Of a DNA stretch of 64,000 nucleotides, positions 37,057 through 46,842 are shown piece by piece (position 1 is the stretch's first letter; each line of letters opens with the position of its first letter). The stretch is from Pseudomonas sp. NFR16 (GTDB lineage: Bacteria; Pseudomonadota; Gammaproteobacteria; Pseudomonadales; Pseudomonadaceae): the NCBI RefSeq assembly GCF_900108875.1, contig NZ_FNYJ01000001.1, positions 1,097,258-1,161,257 of the forward strand. The letters run 5' to 3'. Under the pieces are notes generated by a model that saw only the letters and a program-made list of their open reading frames with translations, had not been told where the DNA came from and made no database searches. The translations under genes were made by a program, and so were the position numbers.

Positions 37057-37320
37057 ATGAATAAAGTCACGTTCCCAAATGCCTGCCAGCTGATGCGCTG
37101 GCATTTTCATCCTGTAGGCTTTGAAGCCAATATGGATGCGCCCAGCAGTATGGTTGCGCGCCTGTTCGACCGTGAAAGCGGTGAAACGGTGATCGCCATC
37201 GCTGGTATTCCGTGCGCGACGGTCATGAACGCAATGGACGTGGAGCGCATCATCGAGGCCATCGAGCTGGAACTGGAGACCTTCATCCCGTCTCGGATCG
37301 ATTACCTGAACAGGGCCTGA
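37057..37320 (+). CDS. DUF1652 family protein
   Basis: An 87-residue protein of the DUF1652 family, small conserved proteins I know mainly from Pseudomonas and whose function is unknown. Seen: FPNACQLMRWHFHPVGFEANMDAPSSMVARLFDR, SGETVIAIAGIPCATVMNAMDVERIIEAIELELE. Start at 37057 is set by GAGG upstream and by the family's length. Preceded by an unusually long AT-rich leader region. Confidence 0.85.
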   Translation: MNKVTFPNACQLMRWHFHPVGFEANMDAPSSMVARLFDRESGETVIAIAGIPCATVMNAMDVERIIEAIELELETFIPSRIDYLNRA

Positions 37321-37376
37321 GTCCCGCTGTTGCCTTCAACGTCCCGCGCGAACGGCCCTACACCGTTGCGCGTGCA

Positions 37377-39920
37377 TCACGCTTCGCTCACCGCCACACC
37401 TCGCCGATCTTCGAAAAATGCCTTGTCAGCGGCAATCCGCGCCGAGGCCTTGGCGATGCCTGCTTCTTCGCTGCCCACGGCATCGATGAACCAGTAGCAA
37501 TGGCGCACGGCGCGGGTGATCGCCACGTACGCCAGGCGCAGGACTTCATCTTTCTGCGCGTTGTCGAACGCCTCCAGATCGCCTTCCTTGCCCAGCCCCG
37601 CCAGGCCATACACCTGATTCTTCCAGGGTGACTGGGTCAGGTGCTGGCAATCACCGAGCAGGAACACGGCGTCGGCCTGCAAGCCCTTGGCGCTGTGATA
37701 AGTCAGTTGTTTGAGGCGACGTTCCTGCGGCGGCCGTGCGTAATCAGCGTCGGCCAGCGCCTGCAGGGCTTCAGGCAGTCGCGCCCGTTCACTGCCCTTG
37801 CGGTACAGCAGCAGCACCGAATCCCCGGCGTGATAATGCTCGCTGAGGCGGTTCATCAACGCTTCATCGTCGCGATCGAGCACCGTCACCGGCAGCAGCT
37901 CCTGCACATCGCCGCTGGCCCTGGCTTTTTTGCCGCTGATGGCAGGCGCTGCGCGCACGATGTGCTCGGCGGCGTCGATGATGTGTTGATGGCTGCGGAA
38001 GTTGTCACTGAGCATGACCCGCGTCGTTGCAGGTGAGGAAAACTCTTTGGCGAACTCCATGAAGAATTTCGGGGAGCTGCCGCGCCAGCCGTAGATCGAC
38101 TGCCAGTCATCGCCCACGCAGAGCAGTGAGGAACGCTGCGCGCCCCTGCCCGCCTGCAACGCCGTGCCACGACTGCGCACTTCGCGCAGGCTCGCCCGGA
38201 TCCAGGAGACGATCTGCGGCGAGACGTCCTGGAATTCGTCGATCATCAGGTGCGACAGAGGGCGCAAGCCGTCGTCGCTGACCAGCTTGAGGTTTTCCGG
38301 CGAATTTTCCCCGAACAGCGAAAACATCCGGTTATAGGTCATCACCGGCGGCGTCTGGTCCAGCAGATGGTATTCGAACGCCTTCCAGAACAGACTCAGG
38401 CCTTCGAAGAAAAACCGGTCGGGATCCTGCTCGGAGAAGGTCATGCGCGACACTGCATCAGGCACATCCAGGCCCAGGTTTTCGATGAAATTCGCCGCCG
38501 CCACAAAGCAATCGAGCAAGGGCGCGGCGCTCAATTCGCCTTTCACCTTGTAATCGAAACCGGGACCGGCGACTGCCGCGCCCGACAGCGACTGCATCAT
38601 CCCGCGCGACGCTTCATAGTTCTCCAGCCAGATCACCGGCTTGCGACAGAAGGCCTGAAACAGCGTGCGCTTGATCACCCACTCGGCCCAGACCGGCAGC
38701 TTGGCGTCGGGACGCCGCAGGTGCTGATCCTCGCTCGGGTCGAAGCCCAGTACGATCCATGCATCAAGCTCGGCTGCGTAACCATGAACGTGGAACGTCA
38801 GCCCGCTGACTTCGACCGTCTGGCGCATGGGCTCGACGCCCTGGATCGGCCAGGCGCCCGCGCGGATCCACAGGTCTTCGATGACGTCGCACAGCTCCTC
38901 ATCGCGCCGGGAAGACAAACCCATGACCGTGATGCGCTTCTGCACATCCGGGTGATCGCGGTCCAGCGCCTTGAGCTGCAGCGAATGCCGGTACAGCGGC
39001 GCCATCACTTCACGAAATCGCGAATTGGCCGCGTACAGGTCGCGGTAACACAGATTGAGCTGCTGGCGCTGGGCGTCGTTGATGCGCAAATCGAAGGGGT
39101 TGCTGTCGGCCAGGTCTTCCCCCGACGGATTGCCGAATAACGTGCCGCTCTGGCTGCTGAGGTTCTCGAATGCCTGCAACTGCTCGAAGCCCGGCAGGCT
39201 GCGCACCAGCGGCAGGATGCGCGAATGGAAGGTGCGCACCACCTCGCGCGCCTGACGCAGCGTCAGGTCATGCCCCCACAGCGCGAAGACATCGATGAGT
39301 TTGTTGACGAAATCCTTGCGTGATTCACGCGTGAACGTCACCACCGTCATCGAATCCAGCTCGAAGCCCAGATAGTGATGGAGCAACAACACCCGCAGCA
39401 CCAGCGATGTCGATTTACCCGCACCGGCACCGGCGATGACATACGTCGACGGCGTGTCGCTGAAGATCATCTTCCATTGCGCGGTGGTGGGCTGTGAATG
39501 CTCCGACAGGCGTTGCGCCACGTCGGCCTTGATGCGCTTCTTCAGCTCGTTGCTCAGGGGCAGGCGCCAGTCATCGAACAGGTGATCGTCCACTTTCGGA
39601 CCGCGATGCCCGGCCGGGCGCGTGTCCCGGATCACCAGCACCTGCCGCCCCTCCTGCACGCCATCCAGATGCCCTTCGGCGTAACCCTCGTTCATGCCTT
39701 CGACGTGACCATTGAGATACCCGTCGGCGTGGCCCTGTTTCCAGGAAGGCACGTGCTGCGCCTGCAAGCGGTTCAGGCTGCTGCCCAGGACGCGGACGAG
39801 CAGGCGTTTGAAGAATGGCAGGCGCTCTGGGGTGATCAGATCAGGGGGCAGATCGACGGGCAGCGAATGAGGTGGCTCGGCAGGAAAATCGTGCGACACG
39901 CAGGCTCCGGGTTTCAGCAT
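37377..39920 (-). CDS. UvrD/Rep-family DNA helicase with N-terminal GX3 repeat segment
   Basis: Superfamily 1 helicase of about 847 residues. Helicase motifs seen: AGAGAGKSTSL (Walker A), VVTFTRES (Ia), MIDEFQDVS (Walker B), LLCVGDDWQSIYGWRGSSPKF (III), SDNFRSHQHII (IV), LTYHSAKGLQADAVFLLGD (V), LRLAYVAITRAVRHCYW (VI). Before the helicase lies a segment with glycine at every fourth residue (eight Gly, GHADGYLNGHVEGMNEG and on). ATG at 39920 is chosen; a TTG at 39959 would extend the protein by 13 residues. No exonuclease domain is apparent. Biological role unknown; no neighbouring partner genes. Confidence 0.9.
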   Translation of the reverse strand: MLKPGACVSHDFPAEPPHSLPVDLPPDLITPERLPFFKRLLVRVLGSSLNRLQAQHVPSWKQGHADGYLNGHVEGMNEGYAEGHLDGVQEGRQVLVIRDTRPAGHRGPKVDDHLFDDWRLPLSNELKKRIKADVAQRLSEHSQPTTAQWKMIFSDTPSTYVIAGAGAGKSTSLVLRVLLLHHYLGFELDSMTVVTFTRESRKDFVNKLIDVFALWGHDLTLRQAREVVRTFHSRILPLVRSLPGFEQLQAFENLSSQSGTLFGNPSGEDLADSNPFDLRINDAQRQQLNLCYRDLYAANSRFREVMAPLYRHSLQLKALDRDHPDVQKRITVMGLSSRRDEELCDVIEDLWIRAGAWPIQGVEPMRQTVEVSGLTFHVHGYAAELDAWIVLGFDPSEDQHLRRPDAKLPVWAEWVIKRTLFQAFCRKPVIWLENYEASRGMMQSLSGAAVAGPGFDYKVKGELSAAPLLDCFVAAANFIENLGLDVPDAVSRMTFSEQDPDRFFFEGLSLFWKAFEYHLLDQTPPVMTYNRMFSLFGENSPENLKLVSDDGLRPLSHLMIDEFQDVSPQIVSWIRASLREVRSRGTALQAGRGAQRSSLLCVGDDWQSIYGWRGSSPKFFMEFAKEFSSPATTRVMLSDNFRSHQHIIDAAEHIVRAAPAISGKKARASGDVQELLPVTVLDRDDEALMNRLSEHYHAGDSVLLLYRKGSERARLPEALQALADADYARPPQERRLKQLTYHSAKGLQADAVFLLGDCQHLTQSPWKNQVYGLAGLGKEGDLEAFDNAQKDEVLRLAYVAITRAVRHCYWFIDAVGSEEAGIAKASARIAADKAFFEDRRGVAVSEA

Positions 39921-40168
39921 TTTGAAAAATGCGCCTATGGTCGCTGCATTTGCCGACAAGCTCCAGCGAAATGCTTTGCGGTCATGGGCTTAGCCGATCA
40001 AGGGCAGGTAGAAACTCTCATCGGAAAGAGCAAAACCATCTAGTATTTCGATCATAATCACGCAAAACTTACGCTTTTTATCGATGTTAAATTGATCGAT
40101 CATGGCTCCATCGACTAACCAGCGGTGCCCAGCGAAACGGCCCGGCCCTGCTAATGGAGGAACTGATC

Positions 40169-40864
40169 ATGCTGCAACTTAGACCTTTCACATCCCTGGG
40201 CGGCGCAGACCATGGCTGGCTGAACGCCCACCACCATTTCTCGTTTGCCAACTACTACGATCCAAGCCGCATGAGCTGGGGCCAGCTGCGGGTATGGAAC
40301 GATGACGTGATCGAAGCCGGCACTGGCTTCCCCCGCCATCCGCACCGTGACATGGAAATCATCACCTACGTTCGTGAAGGCGCGATCACCCACGAAGACA
40401 GCCTGGGCAACCGCGGCCGTACTGAAGCGGGCGACGTGCAAGTGATGAGCGCCGGCACCGGCGTGGCCCACAGCGAGTACAACCTGGAGTCGAAGGAAAC
40501 GCGCATTTTCCAGATCTGGATCATGCCGGACGAAGTCGGTGCTCCGCCTTCCTGGGGCGCCAAGCCGTTCCCCAAAGGCAACCGCGAAGGGTTCGTGACG
40601 CTGGCAAGCGGCAAGGCGGACGATGACATCGAACTGCGCCTCCGTGCCAATGCCCGTCTGGTGGCGGCCAATCTGAAAGCGGGTGAGACCGCCGAGTACG
40701 CCATGGACGAGGGTCGTCGTGCGTACTTGGTGCCCGCAACCGGGATCATCGAAGTCAACGGTCTGCGCGCCGGAGCCCGCGATGGTGTCGCAGTGGAACA
40801 GGAACGCGTGTTGCGCGTCACCGCCATCGAGGACAGCGAAATCGTTCTGGTGGACGTGGCCTGA
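40169..40864 (+). CDS. Pirin-family protein (quercetin dioxygenase-like)
   Basis: A 231-residue bicupin of the pirin family, same length as E. coli YhhW. N-terminal metal-binding cupin: AHHHFSFANYYDP, FPRHPHRDMEIITYVREG, VQVMSAGTGVAHSEYN, giving the His/His/His/Glu iron site. C-terminal cupin is degenerate. Start at 40169 is chosen because GGAGGAA sits just upstream; the in-frame ATG at 40154 overlaps that SD. Followed by a clear terminator. Two ATCGAT motifs separated by 9 bp (40080-40100) lie in its promoter region and might be a regulator site. Confidence 0.92.
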   Translation: MLQLRPFTSLGGADHGWLNAHHHFSFANYYDPSRMSWGQLRVWNDDVIEAGTGFPRHPHRDMEIITYVREGAITHEDSLGNRGRTEAGDVQVMSAGTGVAHSEYNLESKETRIFQIWIMPDEVGAPPSWGAKPFPKGNREGFVTLASGKADDDIELRLRANARLVAANLKAGETAEYAMDEGRRAYLVPATGIIEVNGLRAGARDGVAVEQERVLRVTAIEDSEIVLVDVA

Positions 40865-40888
40865 TCCGACCACGGCAGTGAAATAAGC

Positions 40889-40922
40889 AAAAGCCCCGAC
40901 TTGCCAGGCAATCGGGGCTTTT
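40889..40922 (+). terminator. Rho-independent terminator after the pirin gene
   Basis: AAAAGCCCCGA paired with TCGGGGCTTTT across a 12-base loop, 25 bp after the stop; the A and T runs could let it act in both directions. Confidence 0.85.
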
Positions 40923-40971
40923 GGCATTTCCGGCTTTAGGCGACGGGTTCACTCCCAGACGCTAAAACCCT

Positions 40972-41007
40972 GCAGGGGCGCGCTTGCTCGCGAACGCGCG
41001 AGGGGGT
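40972..41007. repeat. Single REP-like element
   Basis: GCAGGGGCGCGCTTGCTCGC followed by GAACGCGCGAGG, similar to the GGGAGCGAGCTTGCTCGC core in the REP cluster near 7.6 kb. It lies between the convergent pirin and pgm genes. Confidence 0.55.
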
Positions 41008-41050
41008 TTATCCTTGCAGGGGTTCAGCAGCCGGTTGGCGCCCTCTCGGA

Positions 41051-42709
41051 TCACTTGGGCGCAATCGCCGCATCCACCAACTCTTGCGCCTCGGCCACCA
41101 GACGCTTGAGGTGATCCTCGCCCTTGAAGCTCTCGGCGTAGATCTTGTAGATGTCCTCAGTCCCCGAAGGCCGCGCCGCGAACCAGCCGTTCTCGGTCAT
41201 GACTTTCAAACCGCCGATCGCCTGATCATTGCCCGGCGCCTTACTCAGGATACTGGTGATTTTCTCGCCCGCCAGCTCCGTCGAGGTCACCTGCTCTGGC
41301 GACAGCTTGCTCAACAAGGCCTTCTGCTCGAAATTGGCCTTGGCTTCTACCCGGGTCGAGACAGGCTCGCCGAGCTCGTCAGTCAGCGCCTTGTACATCT
41401 CGCTTGGATCGCGGCCCTTGCGGGCCCGGATTTCAGCCGCCAGCAATGCCGGAATCAGACCGTCCTTGTCGGTGGTCCAGACGCTGCCGTCGCGACGCAG
41501 GAACGACGCGCCGGCGCTCTCTTCGCCGCCGAAGCCCAAGGTGCCTTCATACAAACCTTCGGCGAAGAACTTGAAGCCCACCGGCACTTCATACAAGCGG
41601 CGGCCCAGACGCTGGGTCACCCGGTCGATCATGCCGCTGCTGACCACGGTCTTGCCCACGGCCGCATCGGCCCGCCAGTCAGGACGGTTCTGGAACAGGT
41701 AGTCGATGGACACCGCCAGATAATTGTTCGGGGCCAGCAAGCCACCGGTCGGCGTGACGATGCCGTGGCGATCGTGATCCGGGTCGCAGGCGAAGGCGAC
41801 CTGATAGCGATCCTTGAGTCCGATCAGGCTCTGCATCGCAAAGCTCGACGACGGGTCCATGCGGATCTTGCCGTCCCAGTCCACGCTCATGAAGCGGAAA
41901 GTCGGATCGACGAACGTGTTGACCACGTCCAGATTCAGGCCGTAATGCTCACCGATCGCCGACCAGTAACGTACGCCCGCGCCGCCCAGCGGATCGACGC
42001 CCAGGCGCAGATTCGCGCCACGGATGGCGTCCATGTCGATGACGTTCTTCAGGTCCGCAACATAGGTGTTGAGGTAGTCATGGCGATGGGTCGTGTCGGC
42101 CCGCAGTGCCTTTTCGTGGCTCATGCGCGTCACGCCGACGATCTTCTCGGCGAGCAGTTCGTTGGCCTTGTTCTCGATCCACTTGGTGATGTGCGAGTCG
42201 GCCGGGCCGCCGTTAGTGGGGTTGTATTTGAAACCGCCGCTCTCTGGCGGGTTGTGCGACGGGGTGATGACGATGCCGTCAGCCAGGCCGGAATTGGGCG
42301 CAGTGCTGCGGCCTTTGTTGTAGCAGATGATGGCGTGGGAGACCGCAGGTGTCGGCGTGTACTCGTCATCCTGAGAAATCATTACGTTGACGCCATTGGC
42401 GGCCAGCACTTCCAGCGCGGTCGCCGCGGCGGGCGTGGACAACGCGTGAGTATCGGCGCCGAGAAACAGCGGGCCGTCGATGCCATTGGCCTGGCGGTAC
42501 AGGCAGATGGCCTGACTGATGGCCAGCACGTGCCATTCGTTGAAGCTCAGGTCGAAGGAGCTGCCACGGTGCCCGGAAGTGCCGAAGGAAACCCGCTGGG
42601 TCGCGACCGACGCATCCGGCTGACCGGTGTAATACGCCGTCACCAGGCGAGGAAGATCGACCAGCAATTCTGCAGGCGCCAGTTTGCCCGCGAATGGACT
42701 GATACTCAT
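41051..42709 (-). CDS. pgm: Phosphoglucomutase (alpha-D-glucose phosphate-specific)
   Basis: Interconverts glucose 1-phosphate and glucose 6-phosphate for glycogen, trehalose and surface polysaccharide synthesis. The 552-residue enzyme is close to E. coli Pgm (546). Seen: substrate and phospho-Ser region [13 protein letters not shown] and [25 protein letters not shown] with the active Ser, metal-binding [10 protein letters not shown], sugar loop GFGGEESAG, and phosphate-binding [15 protein letters not shown]. Start at 42709 is set by GGAGG upstream. Single-gene unit. Confidence 0.95.
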   Translation of the reverse strand: MSISPFAGKLAPAELLVDLPRLVTAYYTGQPDASVATQRVSFGTSGHRGSSFDLSFNEWHVLAISQAICLYRQANGIDGPLFLGADTHALSTPAAATALEVLAANGVNVMISQDDEYTPTPAVSHAIICYNKGRSTAPNSGLADGIVITPSHNPPESGGFKYNPTNGGPADSHITKWIENKANELLAEKIVGVTRMSHEKALRADTTHRHDYLNTYVADLKNVIDMDAIRGANLRLGVDPLGGAGVRYWSAIGEHYGLNLDVVNTFVDPTFRFMSVDWDGKIRMDPSSSFAMQSLIGLKDRYQVAFACDPDHDRHGIVTPTGGLLAPNNYLAVSIDYLFQNRPDWRADAAVGKTVVSSGMIDRVTQRLGRRLYEVPVGFKFFAEGLYEGTLGFGGEESAGASFLRRDGSVWTTDKDGLIPALLAAEIRARKGRDPSEMYKALTDELGEPVSTRVEAKANFEQKALLSKLSPEQVTSTELAGEKITSILSKAPGNDQAIGGLKVMTENGWFAARPSGTEDIYKIYAESFKGEDHLKRLVAEAQELVDAAIAPK

Positions 42710-42865
42710 GCGAAACCTCCGTGGATGAAATAAAAGATGAATTGACAGAAAAAACAGACATCGGGAAACCGGCAAACACCGACCGCGCGGCAGTTTACTG
42801 GCAGTTGGACCGCCGCGCTCGGCTATCGATCCGTAACCGTTTGAGACAATTGAGCGGATGCCAGC

Positions 42866-45220
42866 TTACAGCGCCCACCAGGCGGGCAACAGCTGCCGGA
42901 CCTTGCTTTCAGCGAAACGATCGTCGATCAGCACCACCACCCCGCTGTCCTCCTGACCGCGGATGACCCGGCCTGCGGCCTGCACCACTTTCTGCATGCC
43001 AGGGTACAGATAGGTGTAGTCGTATCCGGCGCCGAACAACAGGCTCATGCGCTGTTTCAGTTGCTCATTGACCGGGTTGATCTGCGCCAGCCCCAACGTG
43101 GCGATGAACGCGCCGATCAACCGCGCCCCCGGTAGATCGATGCCTTCACCGAACGCTCCGCCCAGCACCGCGAAGCCGATCCCCTGACTGTCCGGGGTAA
43201 AACGCTCGAGAAAGGCGTGACGCTCGGCTTCGGCCATGCCGCGCGACTGCAGCCACACCGGCACCTGGGGATGGCTGCCTTGCATCAGTTCGGCGACCTG
43301 TTGCAGATAGTCAAAGCTGCTGAAAAACGCCAGGTAATTACCGGGCCGACGCTGAAACTGCTCGGCCATGAGCGCCACGATCGGCGCCAGCGACGCCTGC
43401 CGATGGGTGTAGCGCGTGGAGATGCGGCTGACAATCTGCACCTCCAGCTGCGCGCGCTGAAACGGCGATTCCACGTCGATCCAGGCCGTGGTCTCAGGCA
43501 GCCCCAACAAATCACGGTAAAAGTGCCGAGGGTTGAGGGTGGCGGAAAACAGCACTGTGCTGACGGCGGCGCTCAGCCTGGGGCGGACGAAACCGGCAGG
43601 CACCACGTTGCGCAGGCTCAGGCGCGACAGCGCGCGTTTGCTGCCGACGTCGCGCTTGCTGATATCAAACAGAAAATGCGCGTCGAACAGCTCGGCGATA
43701 CGCCCGAACTGAATCGCGTCGAAATAGAAACGCTGCAGCTCACCGCTGGCTGCGTGGGGATGATCGTTGAAATAGTCACCGAAGGCGGTCACGCACAGGC
43801 TCAGCGCATTGAGAAACCGGGCCGGCGCTTCGGGGTAGGCCTGATACGGCGCGACCTGCTCTTTGTGCAGCGCATTCCACTCGCGATTGAGCCGTTGCAG
43901 CGCTTTTTTCAGGGGCTCCGGCGCTACCTGTCGCACCTGGTTCATGGCGTGCTGATCCAGACTTGCGCTGTACATTTGCCGCGTGCGCTCGACCATGTTG
44001 TGCGCCTCGTCCACCAGCACCGCCACGCGCCACTGATTGAACTGACACAGCCCGAACAGCAAGGCGCTGAGGTCGAAGTAGTAGTTGTAATCGGCAATCA
44101 CCACATCCGCCCAGCGTGCCAACTCCTGACTCAAATAGTAGGGGCACACCTCATGGCGCAAGGCGACCTGGCGCAGCCCTGCCTGATCCAGCCAGGGCTG
44201 AATCAGCGCATCGCTGCGCGCGGCAGGCAACCGATCGTAAAACCCTTTGGCCAGCGGGCAGGAATCACCGTTGCAGGCCTTGTCCGGGTACTCACACGCC
44301 TTGTCCCGCGCCACCAGTTCCAGCACTCGCAAGCCCAACTGCGGCGCGCTGCGTCCGATGACGTTCAGCGCATCCAGCGCCAGTTTGCGCCCCGGCGTCT
44401 TGGCCGTGAGGAAGAACACCTTGTCCAGTTTGCGTGTCGGCGCCGCCTTGAGCATCGGAAACACCGTGCCGAGGGTCTTGCCGATGCCGGTCGGCGCCTG
44501 AGCCATCAGGCAACGCCCGGTACTCACGGCTTTATAGACCGACTCGGCCAGATGGCGCTGGCCATGACGGAAGCCCTGGTGGGGAAACGCCAGCGCCTTA
44601 AGCCCTTGGTCGCGTGCGTCACGGTTAGCCAGTTCCTGGCGCGCCCACGTCAGGAACAGGCTCGCCTGCTGCTCGAAAAAGGCCTGCAACTCAGACGCAG
44701 TGAAGCGCTCGCGAATCAGGGTTTCCTGCTCGCTGATGATGTTGAAATAGACCAGCGCGACGTTGATCTCAGCCAGTTCGAGCTGCTGGCACAACAGCCA
44801 ACCGTAGACCTTGGCCTGCGCCCAGTGCAACTGCCGATGGTTGGCAGGCAGGGCGTCGAGATCCCCGCGGTAAGTCTTGATCTCTTCCAGCTGGTTGAGC
44901 GTGGCGTCGTAGCCATCCGCCCTGCCCCGAACGGTCAACTCCTGGAAGGCGCCGGACAACGGCACTTCGGCCTGATACGTCGGATTGCGCCGTGCCGCAA
45001 CCGTACGATGCCCGGCAATGCCCTCCTGCGCCGTGGGCGAAGGGGTGAAGCGCAGATCCAGATCGCCGGTCTTGGCGGTGAATTCGCAAAGCTCTCGCAC
45101 AGCGACCCGATAACCGGAAGGCGGATCGAGGGCAACGGGCGACAGCGCGGGGGGCGCTGCAACGTCGGCGTCAGGTCGGATAGAAGTGTCGGGAATCACG
45201 AAAGCGGCTGGCCGGAGCAT
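42866..45220 (-). CDS. Nuclease-helicase fusion: PD-(D/E)XK domain plus DinG/XPD-type Fe-S helicase
   Basis: About 784 residues. N-terminal part (about 36-200) looks like a Cas4/RecB-type nuclease: GRADGY with Asp102, EEIK at 112-115 (Glu113, Lys115), and the downstream Q-x3-Y motif QAKVY (135-139). The C-terminal part is a superfamily 2 helicase of the DinG/Rad3 group: Walker A APTGIGKT (242-249), four Fe-S candidate Cys (309, 316, 321, 359), VDEAH (403-407), SATLNPRHFY, and a final VVQAAGRVIRGQEDSG. Start at 45220 is chosen because upstream frame to 45772 is arginine-rich shadow sequence over the MocR gene. Role: processing of damaged or forked DNA, inferred. Confidence 0.88.
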   Translation of the reverse strand: MLRPAAFVIPDTSIRPDADVAAPPALSPVALDPPSGYRVAVRELCEFTAKTGDLDLRFTPSPTAQEGIAGHRTVAARRNPTYQAEVPLSGAFQELTVRGRADGYDATLNQLEEIKTYRGDLDALPANHRQLHWAQAKVYGWLLCQQLELAEINVALVYFNIISEQETLIRERFTASELQAFFEQQASLFLTWARQELANRDARDQGLKALAFPHQGFRHGQRHLAESVYKAVSTGRCLMAQAPTGIGKTLGTVFPMLKAAPTRKLDKVFFLTAKTPGRKLALDALNVIGRSAPQLGLRVLELVARDKACEYPDKACNGDSCPLAKGFYDRLPAARSDALIQPWLDQAGLRQVALRHEVCPYYLSQELARWADVVIADYNYYFDLSALLFGLCQFNQWRVAVLVDEAHNMVERTRQMYSASLDQHAMNQVRQVAPEPLKKALQRLNREWNALHKEQVAPYQAYPEAPARFLNALSLCVTAFGDYFNDHPHAASGELQRFYFDAIQFGRIAELFDAHFLFDISKRDVGSKRALSRLSLRNVVPAGFVRPRLSAAVSTVLFSATLNPRHFYRDLLGLPETTAWIDVESPFQRAQLEVQIVSRISTRYTHRQASLAPIVALMAEQFQRRPGNYLAFFSSFDYLQQVAELMQGSHPQVPVWLQSRGMAEAERHAFLERFTPDSQGIGFAVLGGAFGEGIDLPGARLIGAFIATLGLAQINPVNEQLKQRMSLLFGAGYDYTYLYPGMQKVVQAAGRVIRGQEDSGVVVLIDDRFAESKVRQLLPAWWAL

Positions 45221-45351
45221 GGCGGTACTGGACGGACGTACAGATAACAGCTGACACCTTCGCTGGCAAATGGAAATGGATCGATGGCGGCGCCAGGCTG
45301 GAAAAAAGCCAACCGCGACGCTGCCCGGATCTCGGCACCACCCGAGTCGCG

Positions 45352-46749
45352 CTAGGCCAGGCGCTCTTGAACCAGAGCACCTTTGATCACGACCAACATC
45401 GACTCGATGTCCTGACTCCAGTCCGCCGTCCCGCTGATGCGCAGGCTCTGCTGATGCAGGCCGCGCACACTGAACAGCTCGCCCGGCGCGATCACGATGC
45501 GTTGCTCGAGCAGACGCTCGAAGACGCGGCCCATGTCGACCCGGTGAAGGCTGTTCAGCCAGATCGTTGCGCCGCCTTGCGGTGCCTGAAAGCCAACGTC
45601 GTCGCCCAGGTAATGCGCCACCATCGCCGACAACTCGCCAAGGCGGGACTGCAGGCTCGAACGCAGGACCTCCAGGTGCCGATCCAGCTGACCAGAACTG
45701 TACAGTCGGGCGATTGCCTTCTGACGAATCGGCGGCAGGCGAAACGAACGCAGCAGCAATTGTTGATGCCACAGGGCTCGGGAATGTCGGCTGAGCAGGT
45801 AGCCGAACGGCGCCTCGAGGCCAATCATTTTGTCGAAGGCGCCCACGATCAGCAGTCGCTCAGGATCGATCAGGTCCCGCAGCGGCGGGTTCTGCCGATC
45901 GAAACACAGCGCGCCGTGGGTGTCGTCCTCCAACACCCAGACCCCATGAAGGTTCAATACCTCGGCGAGTCGCGCACGCTGTTCGGCCGGCATCATCCGG
46001 CCGCGAACCGGGTCCATCTGCGAAGGCAGAATCACCATCCTGACCTGCTCGTGCTGCAATAACCCGCCGAGCTCCTCGGGATCAATGCCGCCCTGTGCGT
46101 CGCTGCAGACCTCGATCACACGGATGCCGAACGATTGCAGCGTGCGCAGGATATTCCAGCCGCACGGCGATTCGACCAGCACCGCGCTGTCCTGCAGTTG
46201 CAGCGCCTGGACGACAGTCTTGAGCACTGCGGTCTTGTCCGGCGCGACGAACACGTTATCCGGGTGCCAGCAATGCTCCGTGGAAGAGGTGTAGTGCGCG
46301 GCCAGCGCCGAGCGCAATTCGACGTCGCCGAACGGTTGAAAACGCGGGTCTGGCTGACAGGGATAGTGGCGCATCAGGTCGCGCTCCAGCCCCAGCAATG
46401 CGCCGTCCAGCGACTGCAACAGCGTCGGCTCGTCGGCGCCGAAGACAAACATGTCCGCACGCCGGGCGCTGGCGTGATAGCGCTGCAACGCATCGTCGCC
46501 CTCGCAGGGAATGTCGTTGCACGGGTGAGGCAAGGCGAAATAACCGGACTTGGGCACCGAGCAGATCCGCCCTTCCTTCTCCAGCAGCGAGTAGGCATTC
46601 TGCACCGTTGAGATCGACACCCGCAGACGTCTGGCCAGCAGGCGCAAGGATGGCAGGCGCACCGCAGGTCCCGGCGGCGTTTCGTTGGTCAGCCTGAGCA
46701 GATAGCGGTACACCAGTTGATAGGCAAAATCGGTCTTGTTGTTATTCAT
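45352..46749 (-). CDS. MocR-type regulator (GntR winged helix fused to aminotransferase fold)
   Basis: A 465-residue PLP-dependent regulator. N-terminal winged helix (about 10-75: AVRLPSLRLLARRLRVSISTVQNAYSLLEKEG), linker, then class I aminotransferase-like domain: LPSQMDPVRGRM, LEDDTHG in place of the usual EDDYD, and the PLP Lys in GAFDKMIGLEAPFGYLL (Lys307). MocR proteins sense PLP or amino-group compounds and usually bind direct repeats. It follows the PP-loop ATPase gene by 93 bp on the same strand. Direct TAAACAGT repeats upstream of that operon (48738-48766) are candidate binding sites. It is not obviously PdxR or GabR, as no pdx or gab genes are nearby. Confidence 0.88.
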   Translation of the reverse strand: MNNNKTDFAYQLVYRYLLRLTNETPPGPAVRLPSLRLLARRLRVSISTVQNAYSLLEKEGRICSVPKSGYFALPHPCNDIPCEGDDALQRYHASARRADMFVFGADEPTLLQSLDGALLGLERDLMRHYPCQPDPRFQPFGDVELRSALAAHYTSSTEHCWHPDNVFVAPDKTAVLKTVVQALQLQDSAVLVESPCGWNILRTLQSFGIRVIEVCSDAQGGIDPEELGGLLQHEQVRMVILPSQMDPVRGRMMPAEQRARLAEVLNLHGVWVLEDDTHGALCFDRQNPPLRDLIDPERLLIVGAFDKMIGLEAPFGYLLSRHSRALWHQQLLLRSFRLPPIRQKAIARLYSSGQLDRHLEVLRSSLQSRLGELSAMVAHYLGDDVGFQAPQGGATIWLNSLHRVDMGRVFERLLEQRIVIAPGELFSVRGLHQQSLRISGTADWSQDIESMLVVIKGALVQERLA

Positions 46750-46842
46750 CGCACACACCCCATCCTTGCGCCCGAGCGCAGGGTCATTGGAAAAATCACG
46801 ATTGCAGCACAGCGCCGAGGCAGAACCGGCACGCCGCAGGCA

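Noticed and set aside
40080..40100. ATCGAT-N9-ATCGAT before the pirin gene as a LysR-type operator
   Set aside because: Short self-complementary motif in an AT-rich promoter; no LysR gene nearby to bind it.
43217..45247. 676-residue plus-strand open frame
   Set aside because: Antisense shadow of the nuclease-helicase gene, whose motifs are complete on the other strand.
45221..45772. N-terminal extension of the nuclease-helicase to 45772
   Set aside because: Overlaps the MocR coding sequence and is Arg/Gly-rich shadow; the nuclease domain begins well after 45220.
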